Below, one piece after another: positions 14,301 to 20,259 of a stretch of 64,000 bases of DNA (within the stretch, counting starts at the first letter, position 1; the number at the start of each line of letters is the position of its first letter). Source of the DNA: Terrirubrum flagellatum. GTDB taxonomy: Bacteria > Pseudomonadota > Alphaproteobacteria > Rhizobiales > Beijerinckiaceae. The stretch covers positions 124,001 to 188,000 of the forward strand of contig NZ_CP091853.1 of assembly GCF_022059845.1 (NCBI RefSeq), read 5' to 3'. The translations under genes were made by a program, and so were the position numbers. Under the pieces are notes generated by a model. That model did no database searches. It had not been told where the DNA came from and was given only the letters and a program-made list of their open reading frames with translations.

Positions 14301-17300
14301 GGCCCATTTCACCGCCTGCTCGAACAACCTGTCCTGCGAGCCGGAGCGCAAGGCGGAGCTGGTGCTGTCAGCGAACGGGACGCCGATATAGACGCTGTGG
14401 CCGAGCCCTTTCGTCGCCGCAACGATCGCCGCCTGACCTGATGCGAAGCCGAGCACCGTCGCGTCGGAATCGGCGCCGCCATAGGGAACCTCGACAGGCC
14501 CGGCCGTGAATGAGGTCACGTCGTCCGTGATCGGATGAGTGGTTCCGCTGAAGGTGATGTTGGCGCTTGAGTAATAGTTGTAGGAATGAATGGCGTCGAC
14601 GGGCACGACGTCGTCGATCGTCTGTCGCGCCGTCTGCGTGGCGTAGCCTGTTCCAAAGACCGTGAATCCGGTCGCCACGACTCCGCCGCCGGCGAGCACG
14701 AATTGCTTCAGCGCGTCAGCGAATCCGCCGAGCTGGCTGATGACGCCCTCATTGCCGAGGATCACCACGTCATACTGCGATAGCTCCGCCAGCGTATCGA
14801 TCTGGCCGCCATCGACAATCGTCGCCTGGAAGTTGAATCGTGTGCTGTCATTGAGCTGATCGCGGGCCTGGATCGCCCTGGCGTCAGTTGATACGCCGTG
14901 GATCGCCACGCGGATCGCGCCGCCGACGCTGAGCGGTCCGGCTTCCATGCGCCCGAACAGAACATTCGAAGTCAGCGGTGCAATGAGATCAGGCAGCGTG
15001 TTCTCGAGCTGCTCGTCGCGCGTCGCGGTCAAAGCATAGCGAGCGGCGCCGCTTCCAGGCGCCGCGGAGACTTTCAGCGAATAGACGCCCGCCGTCGTTG
15101 CGACATAACGTCCGATGAACAGGCTCGAATTTGCGTCATTGCTCGCGCCGCGCGCGATCTCGACGCCGTTCTCATCATAAAGCGAGAGGGAGAGCGGCTG
15201 GGCGCCGCCATCGATTTCCGTCAGGGCCACATCCAGCGTCTGGCCTGCCGCGAGCGACAGCTTGAAGAAGTCGATGTCGCTGTCGGAGGACAGATCGCCG
15301 ACCGCGCTCAGCGGCGCTGCAACGCCTTCGATCGCTCCCTGCGTCGCATCGAGATCAACCGCATTATTGGCGGCATCGTTCGACACGCCGCCGCCTTCCG
15401 CAGCGATCGTCGCGTTCAGCGCCGCTGTGACCTGATAGGTTCCAGTCGTTCCCAGCGCCGTCACGCGGATGATGTAGTCGCCGCCCGCGCCATCAAAGAA
15501 AAGCTGCGCCGGCGCGCCGGGGGCGCCTGATTCCGCGATCGCCTGCGTGACGCCGTTGGAGTCGACAAGTTCGATTCGCGCGAGCACGCCGTCGGACGGC
15601 GAAATCGCGACCGACAAGCGCGCATTCGGCTCAAGCGAGACAGTGAAGTCGTCGATGTCGTCAGGCGTTCCGAACGAGCGCGACAGCGTGCGCTCATGGA
15701 TCATGCCGCCTTCCGGTCCGACGGCCGGCAGGGGAGTCAGGTCGCGCGATGTGGTGTCGACGGAGAAATTGAGCGTCCACTGACCATCCTCGACGCCGTC
15801 GCCGGTGGGGAAGCTGCTATTGGGATAGCCATCGATCAGATTGCCGGCGAAATCTTTCACGTCGGAATAGAGAACGAAGAGATAATTCCCTTCACTCAGC
15901 TCGTTCGCGAAGGAGACAGTCAGGATGCGCGAGCCCGCGTCATAATTGACCGTGGTCGGCCACGAAAAATCCCCGGTGCTCAGATTGAAGAGGCCGGCGG
16001 AATGGCCGCCGATCAACGACGATTTGACGTCCTCGCTGAGCTGGATCTGCAGCGTCAGCGGCTCTTCGTCGAGAATGGCGTTTGGCGCCACGCTGCTCGC
16101 AACGACCTGCGGCGGCGTGGAATCCAGTGTGAACGAAGTCGAGGCGCCGTCGAAATAGCGGCCGTCAAGGCTGCGAATCCATCCACCCTGAATCTCGATC
16201 TGATGCTCGCCGTCCGAGGGCTGGAACGGCAGCATGAAGCCGATCGTGTCGCCGTCGATGACGACATAGTCGGACGCTTCATTGCCATCGAACAGGAATG
16301 CGCTCGCTGACAGCGACGAGAGGTCGATCGGCGCGGAGAAATCGACGCGATAGAGGCTGTCGACGTGACCAACGATCGAGCCGTCGGCGATGACGCCGCT
16401 CGCCAGCAGCGGCGGCTCGCCGGTCGCGCCGGTCACATTGACCTGATAGGCCCCCGTGCCGCCGCCGCCCGAGCGGACGCGAATGACATAGACGCCGGTC
16501 TGATCGGCCTGGAACGAGAAATCGGATGACTGGCCGCTGTCGCCCGATCCCAGATAATTTTTGGACGTGTCGTAGGCTTCGACACTGACCTGGAGGTTGG
16601 AGGTCGGAAGGCCGGCCTCATCGTTCAACGTCGCGCCATGAATGCTGATCGTGTCGCCAGCATTGGCGTAGATCGTGTAGTCGTCGAAGCTGTCCCAGGC
16701 CTGTGAGTTCAGCGCCCAGACGAGGGCCTGCTGCAGGAGCTGGTTGGCGTCGCCGGTTCTGAGATTGCCCGCGTTCCCTCCGTCGCCATAGGACGGCGCG
16801 AGAAAGACGGTGCGTCCCTGGCCATAGCGACCAAGCACCACGCCCGGCCGGCCGTCGTCGGTCAGCGCCGCAACTTCGGCGCTGGCGTCGGCTGGCGCTG
16901 AGCTCGAATTTCCGAAGACATCGATGGCGCCGAGGCCCGCGGTCACCGGATTGCCGGCGCTCACTCCCGTCATCGCGCGGACGACGTCGCGGTGAAGCTG
17001 ATGAGTGGCGTCGACCGGAATCACGTCGTCGAGATCGGCCGAGCCGATCGAGCCGTTGGTCCCGAGCAGCGCGTTGCCCATGGTGACGACGCCGCCGCCA
17101 TAATCGCGCACCCATTCCTTGAGCGCGTCGGCCATGTCAGCCAGGTGCACGAAAGCATCATCGCCCTCGGGATCGGCTGCCGTCCTGTCGCCGTAGCTGC
17201 CGCTGAGCACCACGAGATTGTAGTGAGTCAAAGCGTCGACGGTCGCGAGATCTTGCGGCGAGACAAGAGTCGCCGACAGCGGCAACGCTTGCGACCCGTT

Positions 17301-18704
17301 GATCTGATCGACCAGCGCCTGCGCCTCGGAGCCGCCGACAACGGCCACATTGTAGAGGAAGCGGCCATTGATGAAGCCGCCGACCGCCGAGCCGCCTGGT
17401 CCGAGCCAGGGGCTTTGCTGCGTGACGCTTTGCGTGTCGGAGAAGGGCGGGAGTGACGCGAAGGACGTCGCAAGATCGCCTGAAGAGCCGAAGATGACGG
17501 GATCAACCAAGAGATCGCCGCGGTCGGCTTCGTAGGTCACGTCCTTGAGCAGCGACAGCGCGTAGTCGGCGTAGCCATTCGTCGAGACTTCGACGACATA
17601 CCGGCCGCTCATCGGCGCGGATGCGTTGGCGATGATCTGATCGACATTGAGCGCGCCGTTGACGCCCTGGCCGATCAACTGGCCGTTCGGATCGTAGAGC
17701 TTGATCGTGAGGTCATACCGGCTCGACATGTCGTTCCGGCTGGTTGCAGCGATCGTGAAATTCTGCCCCTCATTGAGATCGAAGACGTAGCGATCGGGGT
17801 CGCCGTTGAACACCGCGCCAAGCGCGCCCGTGCGATTGCCGCCGCCGACAAGCGGGGTTTCGGTGGCGGAGATGTCGATGTCGCCGTTTCCGTTCGGCGC
17901 CGGATCGAACACGGTGTTGAGATAAGCGTCGGCGAAGATGTAGGTCGGTGAATCGCCTTCGAGATTGGTGATCCTGAAGGTGTAGGTTCCGCTGTCGGCG
18001 ATGGTGACGAGATCGGTGGTGACGCGCTGGCCGAAGTCGCTGGCCTGCGCCGTCGCGATGACGTTGTTGCCGGCGTCGAGCACGTCGAGCTGCAGTTTCG
18101 TGTGCGCGCCGTTCGGGTGCGCCGAGAAGACGAGCGTCTGGCCGCCATCGAGCTGGAGCTGCGTCTCGTCGATTGAGCCCTGCGGGAAGGTCGGGATCGT
18201 CCCGCCCTGCCCGTCATCGACCTGTCCCTGGACGTAGAAGCCCTGACCCGCGATCTGCGCGCCCGGCAGCGGACGCGCTTCGCCGAAGAGATGGCTGTTG
18301 TCATAGGCGACGATTGGCGGGCCGAGATCGGAGTCCGCGGTCTGGGTGTCGCTGGTGAGGAGCGTCAGGCCCGAGGTGTAGGCGTGCGTATCGTATTGGC
18401 CGGCGGTCGTTGCGACCTGCACATCGACCTGCGATCCGTCCTGCTGATACTGCGTGACGCTCGCCACATACATCTGCGGCTGCGACGACAGCGCCGTCGA
18501 CCCCAGCGGATTCAGATCCGCGGACATGAGGATGCGCGGTTCGAGCGCTTCGAACAGAAGCTTGCGCGCGCTCGGCATTGTTGGCGACTCGCCGGCGCGG
18601 CGATGATTTTTCGACGATTTCTTCGAGCGGCCGAAAAGCATCTCTGCGGTCGCATCGAGGATGCGCTTGTGAAAAAAGCGCTCGCGTCGATTCCTGCTCA
18701 GCAT
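2256..18704 (-). CDS. Giant LEPR-XLL multidomain secreted protein with CARDB repeats and S8 peptidase domain (frame broken at its 3' end)
   Basis: About 5,480 residues up to the stop. The ATG at 18704 is chosen over the in-frame ATG at 18746 because AGGGG lies 6 nt upstream. The N-terminus carries LEPRILMSAD (residues 54-63), the LEPR-XLL signature of very large exported bacterial proteins. In order follow a PPC-like domain, a ThuA-like domain (about 450-660), Ig-like/PPC modules, a second ThuA-like copy (about 1250-1460), 12 CARDB repeats (about 1770-3280), PPC, a carboxypeptidase-regulatory-like domain (about 3650-3750), propeller-like segments, Fn3, SdrD-like B repeats and a poly-Ser linker. 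Subtilisin follows with Asp (VAVIDTGID), His (SGHGSNVSS) and Asn (AAAGNG). The frame shifts directly after the GTS active-site motif and terminates 29 codons after the start of that reading-through segment. Likely a surface or secreted adhesin/protease; partners unknown. Confidence 0.85.
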   Translation of the reverse strand: MLSRNRRERFFHKRILDATAEMLFGRSKKSSKNHRRAGESPTMPSARKLLFEALEPRILMSADLNPLGSTALSSQPQMYVASVTQYQQDGSQVDVQVATTAGQYDTHAYTSGLTLLTSDTQTADSDLGPPIVAYDNSHLFGEARPLPGAQIAGQGFYVQGQVDDGQGGTIPTFPQGSIDETQLQLDGGQTLVFSAHPNGAHTKLQLDVLDAGNNVIATAQASDFGQRVTTDLVTIADSGTYTFRITNLEGDSPTYIFADAYLNTVFDPAPNGNGDIDISATETPLVGGGNRTGALGAVFNGDPDRYVFDLNEGQNFTIAATSRNDMSSRYDLTIKLYDPNGQLIGQGVNGALNVDQIIANASAPMSGRYVVEVSTNGYADYALSLLKDVTYEADRGDLLVDPVIFGSSGDLATSFASLPPFSDTQSVTQQSPWLGPGGSAVGGFINGRFLYNVAVVGGSEAQALVDQINGSQALPLSATLVSPQDLATVDALTHYNLVVLSGSYGDRTAADPEGDDAFVHLADMADALKEWVRDYGGGVVTMGNALLGTNGSIGSADLDDVIPVDATHQLHRDVVRAMTGVSAGNPVTAGLGAIDVFGNSSSAPADASAEVAALTDDGRPGVVLGRYGQGRTVFLAPSYGDGGNAGNLRTGDANQLLQQALVWALNSQAWDSFDDYTIYANAGDTISIHGATLNDEAGLPTSNLQVSVEAYDTSKNYLGSGDSGQSSDFSFQADQTGVYVIRVRSGGGGTGAYQVNVTGATGEPPLLASGVIADGSIVGHVDSLYRVDFSAPIDLSSLSASAFLFDGNEASDYVVIDGDTIGFMLPFQPSDGEHQIEIQGGWIRSLDGRYFDGASTSFTLDSTPPQVVASSVAPNAILDEEPLTLQIQLSEDVKSSLIGGHSAGLFNLSTGDFSWPTTVNYDAGSRILTVSFANELSEGNYLFVLYSDVKDFAGNLIDGYPNSSFPTGDGVEDGQWTLNFSVDTTSRDLTPLPAVGPEGGMIHERTLSRSFGTPDDIDDFTVSLEPNARLSVAISPSDGVLARIELVDSNGVTQAIAESGAPGAPAQLFFDGAGGDYIIRVTALGTTGTYQVTAALNATIAAEGGGVSNDAANNAVDLDATQGAIEGVAAPLSAVGDLSSDSDIDFFKLSLAAGQTLDVALTEIDGGAQPLSLSLYDENGVEIARGASNDANSSLFIGRYVATTAGVYSLKVSAAPGSGAARYALTATRDEQLENTLPDLIAPLTSNVLFGRMEAGPLSVGGAIRVAIHGVSTDARAIQARDQLNDSTRFNFQATIVDGGQIDTLAELSQYDVVILGNEGVISQLGGFADALKQFVLAGGGVVATGFTVFGTGYATQTARQTIDDVVPVDAIHSYNYYSSANITFSGTTHPITDDVTSFTAGPVEVPYGGADSDATVLGFASGQAAIVAATKGLGHSVYIGVPFADSTSSALRSGSQDRLFEQAVKWAARAGDSYTVQLAAGQTLTVSTALPGAAAGDPVNTLDPTLEIFDEAGHSVAFNDNASAGEKNALISFTAATAGTYRIVVGAKSGDGDYILNSDVTSVAAPLTVAKTSIADGARLKTPPQSITIDFSDGLLLNSIDAGDLTINGAPANSVTIIDGNTLVFDVSGLAPVEGSYTIAIADGALSGLDGRPLAAFSSSFLYDLTPPQVISITPNSSTAPFTQLVVTFDEPVDGGTVQLNDIALTGPNGSNIGDYAVAVSGATVTYTFYTSFQGGAYQVSIGPDISDIAGNTMAAAYTGSFAIKSPDLVVSNATAEPTGVFGSTYTVTYTVTNIGDAPISSNFNAWQDRIDLSTDPVRGYDNATSTNDIQFVDVPINTYTNGVVLAPGESYTKTITATLPFRNTDAFTGPWYVIVTPNIYYGGPGESRGDNNSFAIGPVQLSLPPTPDLRVADIDAPTDAYFGQTVTVNWNDLNAGDGAPGGNWTDRVFFSTDANLDYFDPTLASVSVNQPALGAGEKAAQTASVTIPYDGSSDPNRTYYLIIATDNNDNVYEHKNNQNNYVAIPIHLQLPPRLDLQVDSTSLSAANATFGNSIDVTYTVTNHGAGDITGTWKDAIFLTNAPDGYGSWLASVDMTNETLAAGASYTRTVTVQLPLSHDYNPGQWYFRVETDIWNGVFEYQAEDNNGGPHAPVAISDPPLPDLRVENLNVPANGVAGSTIHVSYDTVNRGTGAANGDWLERVYLSYGDSVIDYTDRILTQFSNGGAISLAAGASLHREFDLTLPLEPSFLAGGYSVIVAADLPAFINFGASSIYEPNGHETDNTASAPMSVTIPPLPDLTVTALSELPEAISGQRIPITWTITNNGAAPVTGWRDTIALSSDNAVGNDIWLADVDYEGTLAPGQSVTQTVEVTIPDTLSGSYRIVITTDADNRYYEYPNETNNSRLAVNPTAIKLKPFPNLVITSVTIPETGASSEPIDVEWTVQNIGDGATNAPYWFDYVYLSNDGVLDAGDIILGRVDNPSYLDAGESYVSHLTTVLPRGIEGSRYIIIAADRENNVFEFGHENDNLRVSGSIDVSLTPPPNLQVTAVAAPSNAVTGDPMALSFTVTNTGETRTYESQWWDRIYVSTDATFSGDDIQLAQLVHNGALDAGAAYTVNTSVVPPIGHAGNLYFLVMTDVFSQVYEGADESDNTGSDLVNVVHRPPPDLAASIVAAPSVAIEGHTVSVTYHVSNDGSTETPNYSWFDNLYLSTDGVLDASDPRLGDVHVTQALAVGGGYTFTVSGKLPSFIEGDYHLIVAADANDELFEFNNANNIATSALHIDNLPADLTTVVDAPDAGVAGRPIRVNWTVTNNGVGSTSSSSWTDRVILSTDDIAGNGDDFTLAEVDHTGQLAVGASYNASTTFSLPYWALGNYHILVASDVREKVDETSETNNAGANSIAISRQVPDLIVTSVSTPPASNAGDTLDITFTVKNVGNNDTQANFWYDRVYIADQNGLNTFSSPVLSTVRHTNALAPDGSYTVTVTVQLPETLATGDYNIYALADIYNNVIEEPLEFNNASASGVFHVTGQPPKVYDLQVTSVDAADQAVSGQLLTVTYTVANNGSALSGAWYDVVYLSVDQNLQRNGDVYLGAVAQNRTVGAGESYTVTQTFQIPKGYSGPYYVFVVSDSTNAVKPEISEANNVGYDPVSTLISLAQPADLVVGDFSIPENLPLGVEIDLTYSVQNQSSVTAVGSWYDSLYLSSDDAWDIGDRLIGRVLHTGGVGANSSYTETLHGVLPGVIPGDYHVIVRTDIRNLLPETVETNNITGSLNAADIDVPRLTLGDLASGVIPQGGGSYYKLDLEAGQTVRITLDGADAGSGNELYVRFNAMAGRGVYDFSSATPFEEDQSLVIPTTQAGTYYIYVVNTTTSGANPTRAFAIKAESIPFSITGVEQSTVGNSGAATIRIDGALFEDSTIFVLVNQNDEVLYPDRIVRTDASRAYVTFDLFGTPAGTYTVQAVRGDGTVFKLAGGLTVVDGAGANIETVVDGPAFVWSRRTYNVNFYWKNTGDIDTMAPLIRVHANGQFGLNATDMRNGLFLALGSSPEGPTDILAPGAQHSATFAFLAGTTMAFETVSGDSAEPIDDWSEVVAAIRPPSLTDAQWTPFWNRLQPEIGDKWGDLVRFINRVAGEVAAPGEALRDIHDIFARLYAKNPEFRASVTISGVLRDSETGAALSGVEITAYRATPTGYQAGGYGVTAADGSFSIGGLLAGQYILVLPQDGPLVFDLDSDGFADQNPPSVIVGDTYDVTNVQLKAVDEVTQADIEQNTNPIFVTDTLGNAHMFWERNGDLWHADYDGANWINAGIVSQIFGPANLVQGSEFTVVASDKLIDGTRAGLVVVWRSRPDVDDVNDADIYYAVGLISPDGIDWSKPTKVGGTSVNDDAPQAQVLADGRILVSWRSKDLTTQDDADLYYALIPADGGALLFSSDVLESLREAIKNGELEIQLSPSSQEVDPTASISSFNWSTKVTFPLSNRFTKQFFEAKFSLEFAGSVYVDRTKEANIQLGGSFGVEAKQYPPDVYKSLGWPAVTVRVGGEASYQGYWVVVGCDDPQWQFNQSRLNGSVNFGIGVGAPIERWIGLLPTLPGKAVEKTLEVLRRYGLAQIDTSVDFNGGIGGSWRWQKPSAWPVQWRWPDNFTWIGNVSVTGQLKQSFLGGTLEISMFATGKLSGDIMPDPQLEGTVEFGLIVGGEAVTKMVDKIFLSDDDGDGVSEIKLSTTISVLKSSSASSIESQLAKILSGGVSSLAEGEDFTLELVHRDGGALGGNAVRTGAGVFAVESNVGSDLTDDGMMTMARGPDGLVYGVWENRDPVHPGISSFALSVFDGTSWGAPVTLAGTGNALSQPIISFDKNGALVIAWSEATGTLQIAAGAISMEQLDAIFRQSDTADLFYGTYKDGVWSGPTRIAQIAGQDAGLQIVRIGDTLGAVWINSTYGAATSNVMVAFWDGAAWTTPAVVATAAGIDKVTIGAAGGKPTVFWTEEAGTAQLSRRLIASSSFANGVWSAKSLFSPALGAGLSVALDTLPASSQTASDSSDQPIQTEGGVDVRAPSIFGPPEHDENYVCKIEPPKDYKPVLLVSVDPNDIIGPQGAGDEKWVRSDLPLSYTIRFENADFATAPAKTVTIVQQMDSDLDIRTFRVDDFGWSGMTFAQDGDRSYYSGRIDLSATKGYMVDVLIVPDIATNTITWTFIAIDPTTGEPVDDARGGFLPPNDDDGVGEGYVSYTVKAKSGLTSGAVIDAKATIVFDVNEPIETPAIFNTLDVGKPSSAVEALPAQTDDLEFEVSWGGQDDAGGSAIAAYTIYYAIDGGGYSVFKLNTTDTSALFVAEAGRTYSFYSVATDIAGYTEDAPSVADTVIQIGGVPPTEIDGLVFEDMNGDGAFGAGDHGIAGRTVFIDADDDGVLDVGEASVVTDSEGHYAFTGLTPATYHIVTLPPTGWTFTTAGAVARDVDATTGGTVNAAAYGLFKLASITGVVFNDVDADGVRDVGDAGVGGRVVYLDADDDGSLGASEVSTITGSDGFYSFGGLIAGSYVVREVVADHWAESSPAGGSYVVGATSGLIASGRNFGTFELSDVAGVAFEDVDGDGVRDAGEGALAGFTVFLDADGDGVRDAGERFAVTGFDGRYVIADVRPGDYVASLELPQGWVLTAPSGSSSSSSSSALSLSSSALTTSGSTAVLSSPDLGASGLVTSGASDSAWASALTGLSAYRADPRFAGFDGSGTTVAVIDTGIDVNSSFFGPDRNGDGVSDRIVYQYDFADHDGDASDRSGHGSNVSSIIAGSDATYGGVAPGADIVALKVFSDNGAGYFAYVEQALQWVVANAAAYHISVVNLSLGDGADWTTASSRYGLGDEFAALASEGVIVVAAAGNGFYSFGSQPGVSYPASDPNVLAVGAVWSGDYGGPWRFANGATDATTGADRIASFSQRGDQVDVFAPGARLTGANATGGLSTMQGTSGRRPTSPAWRLWRRSWRRAISGVC
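2326..2333 (-). other. Frame break at the subtilisin active-site serine
   Basis: The sequence reads GGC ACG AGC GG GCG TCG GCC on the minus strand. S8 peptidases normally read G-T-S-M-A-S/T here. Two bases stand where an ATG codon is expected, which gives a net -1 shift immediately after the catalytic Ser. Downstream the correct continuation (ASAYFAGVAAL) is open for 776 codons. Confidence 0.8.
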
Positions 18705-19253
18705 CTGCATCCCCTGGCGAACATCGACGCCGCAGGGGCGCCGCACGCGGCGACGGGAAGACGCTTCAGGACGCGCGCCATCGTTCGCCCGGCAAGCCGT
18801 GCGTGACGCGCCTCGTTCAGGGGCTTCACATCGCCTTTGATTCCAACCAGCGACGCCTGTCAGTCTGCCCGTCTCAGAGCCGGCCGCATCGCGACCAGCC
18901 TGCCCCGCTCAGGTCCGCCCCTTCGGGCGTCGCCGTTACGCCTCCAAATCTCTTATTGTTGTGGTGACTTCTCTTGCACGCCCTTCACAAAAGCTCTCAC
19001 AGTATTCTCAGATTTATCATCTGTTTACCTGACCATTTCAGAAGTATAGCCAAGCGAAGAAAATGATGTCAGCTTCTGCGATACTCTACTCAAGCTCTCT
19101 TTTCTGATGGCCGCGAGGCTACCAGACGGCGCGTGACGCGACCGTGATCCTCGCGTCACGGACCGCGTGGCGAAGCTGCAGGCCATTGGCTGGCGCAACC
19201 GCCTTCAACTAGGATCGCCGGCATTTCCCGCCTCGAATTTCGGATTCATCGCT
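18705..19253. other. Intergenic region between divergent giant protein gene and adaptor gene
   Basis: About 550 bases. The stretch from about 18950 to 19090 is noticeably more AT-rich than its surroundings and probably holds the divergent promoters. No tRNA, repeat, FNR-type box or convincing terminator was seen. An upstream GTG at 19167 could lengthen the adaptor gene into this region. Confidence 0.5.
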
Positions 19254-20102
19254 GTGCTCGAACGTGAATTTCTCCACAAAATTCGCCTCGCGCTCGTTGC
19301 TTTGGGGCTTTGGGGGCTGGCTCTTCCCGCCCTCGCCCAATCGCCCTCCCCGTCCTACGACTGCGTCCTCGAACCCAGCATGAAGCTGAAGCTCGCAACG
19401 CCGGTCGCCGGCGTGCTGCGCTCGGTCGAGGCGGATCGGGGCGATGCGGTGAAGATCGGCCAGCCGGTGGCGCGGCTCGAATCGGCGATCGAGGAGGCGA
19501 ATGTGGAGTTAGCCGCCGCCCGCGCCGCCAGCGAGGCGACCGTCGATGGGAAACGGACGCGGCTTGAATTCCTGCGCCGCAAGTCGGCCCGTCAGTCCGA
19601 TCTCTTCAAGCGCGGCGCCGGCACGGAAGCGACACGCGACGAAGCGGAGACGGACATGCGCTTCGCCGCCAACGAGCTGCAGGAGGCGGAGTCGAACCAG
19701 AAGATCGCGAAGCTGGAGCATGCCCGCGCCGTCGAGCTGCTGAAGCAGCGAACGATCGTCAGCCCGATCGAGGGCGTCGTCGTCGAGCGACAGCTTGGCC
19801 GCGGCGAATACGCCTACGAGCAGGCGCCGATCATGACGGTGGCCCAGCTCGATCCGCTCTTCGTCGAGGTCTATGTGCCGGTCGCGCTCTATGGGTCGAT
19901 CGCGATCGGCGACAAGGCGACAGTCCGGCCGGAACTGCCGAAGGCGGTCGATCGCGAGGCCGTGGTCTCGGTGGTCGATCCCGTGTTCGACGCCCGCAGC
20001 GGCACTTTCGGCGTCAGGCTCTCGATGAAGAACGCCGACCGGCGCACGCCTGCGGGGGCGCGATGCAAGGTGAAATTCGAGCCGCTGGCGAAGGCGCCTT
20101 GA
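19254..20102 (+). CDS. HlyD/RND-type periplasmic adaptor (membrane-fusion) protein
   Basis: About 282 residues from the GTG at 19254, or 311 from the GTG at 19167. The later start is preferred because it puts a Sec signal (KIRLALVALGLWGLALPALA) right at the N-terminus; neither start has a strong Shine-Dalgarno. After the signal comes the first half of a biotinyl-lipoyl-like domain (TPVAGVLRSVEADRGDAVKIGQPVARLES), a long alpha-helical hairpin rich in Ala/Glu/Arg, the second lipoyl half (IVSPIEGVVVERQLGRGEY) and a beta-barrel segment. Such adaptors bridge an inner-membrane pump to an outer-membrane channel. It stands alone: no RND pump, ABC exporter or TolC partner is next to it. It is divergent from the giant protein gene, but a role in exporting it is only a guess. 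Confidence 0.75.
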   Translation: MLEREFLHKIRLALVALGLWGLALPALAQSPSPSYDCVLEPSMKLKLATPVAGVLRSVEADRGDAVKIGQPVARLESAIEEANVELAAARAASEATVDGKRTRLEFLRRKSARQSDLFKRGAGTEATRDEAETDMRFAANELQEAESNQKIAKLEHARAVELLKQRTIVSPIEGVVVERQLGRGEYAYEQAPIMTVAQLDPLFVEVYVPVALYGSIAIGDKATVRPELPKAVDREAVVSVVDPVFDARSGTFGVRLSMKNADRRTPAGARCKVKFEPLAKAP

Positions 20103-20259
20103 ACGTCGTTCGCTCAAATCGAAAACCAAGCCATCAACACCAGATAGAGGACGCCGTGGGGCCGAAGATCGCGCCCTCGGGTTTCAATCGCATGCTCGGC
20201 GCGAGCCCGAATCTTCGGCTATAACCGCGCGTCAAGATCGAGACTCAGCGGAATGCAAT

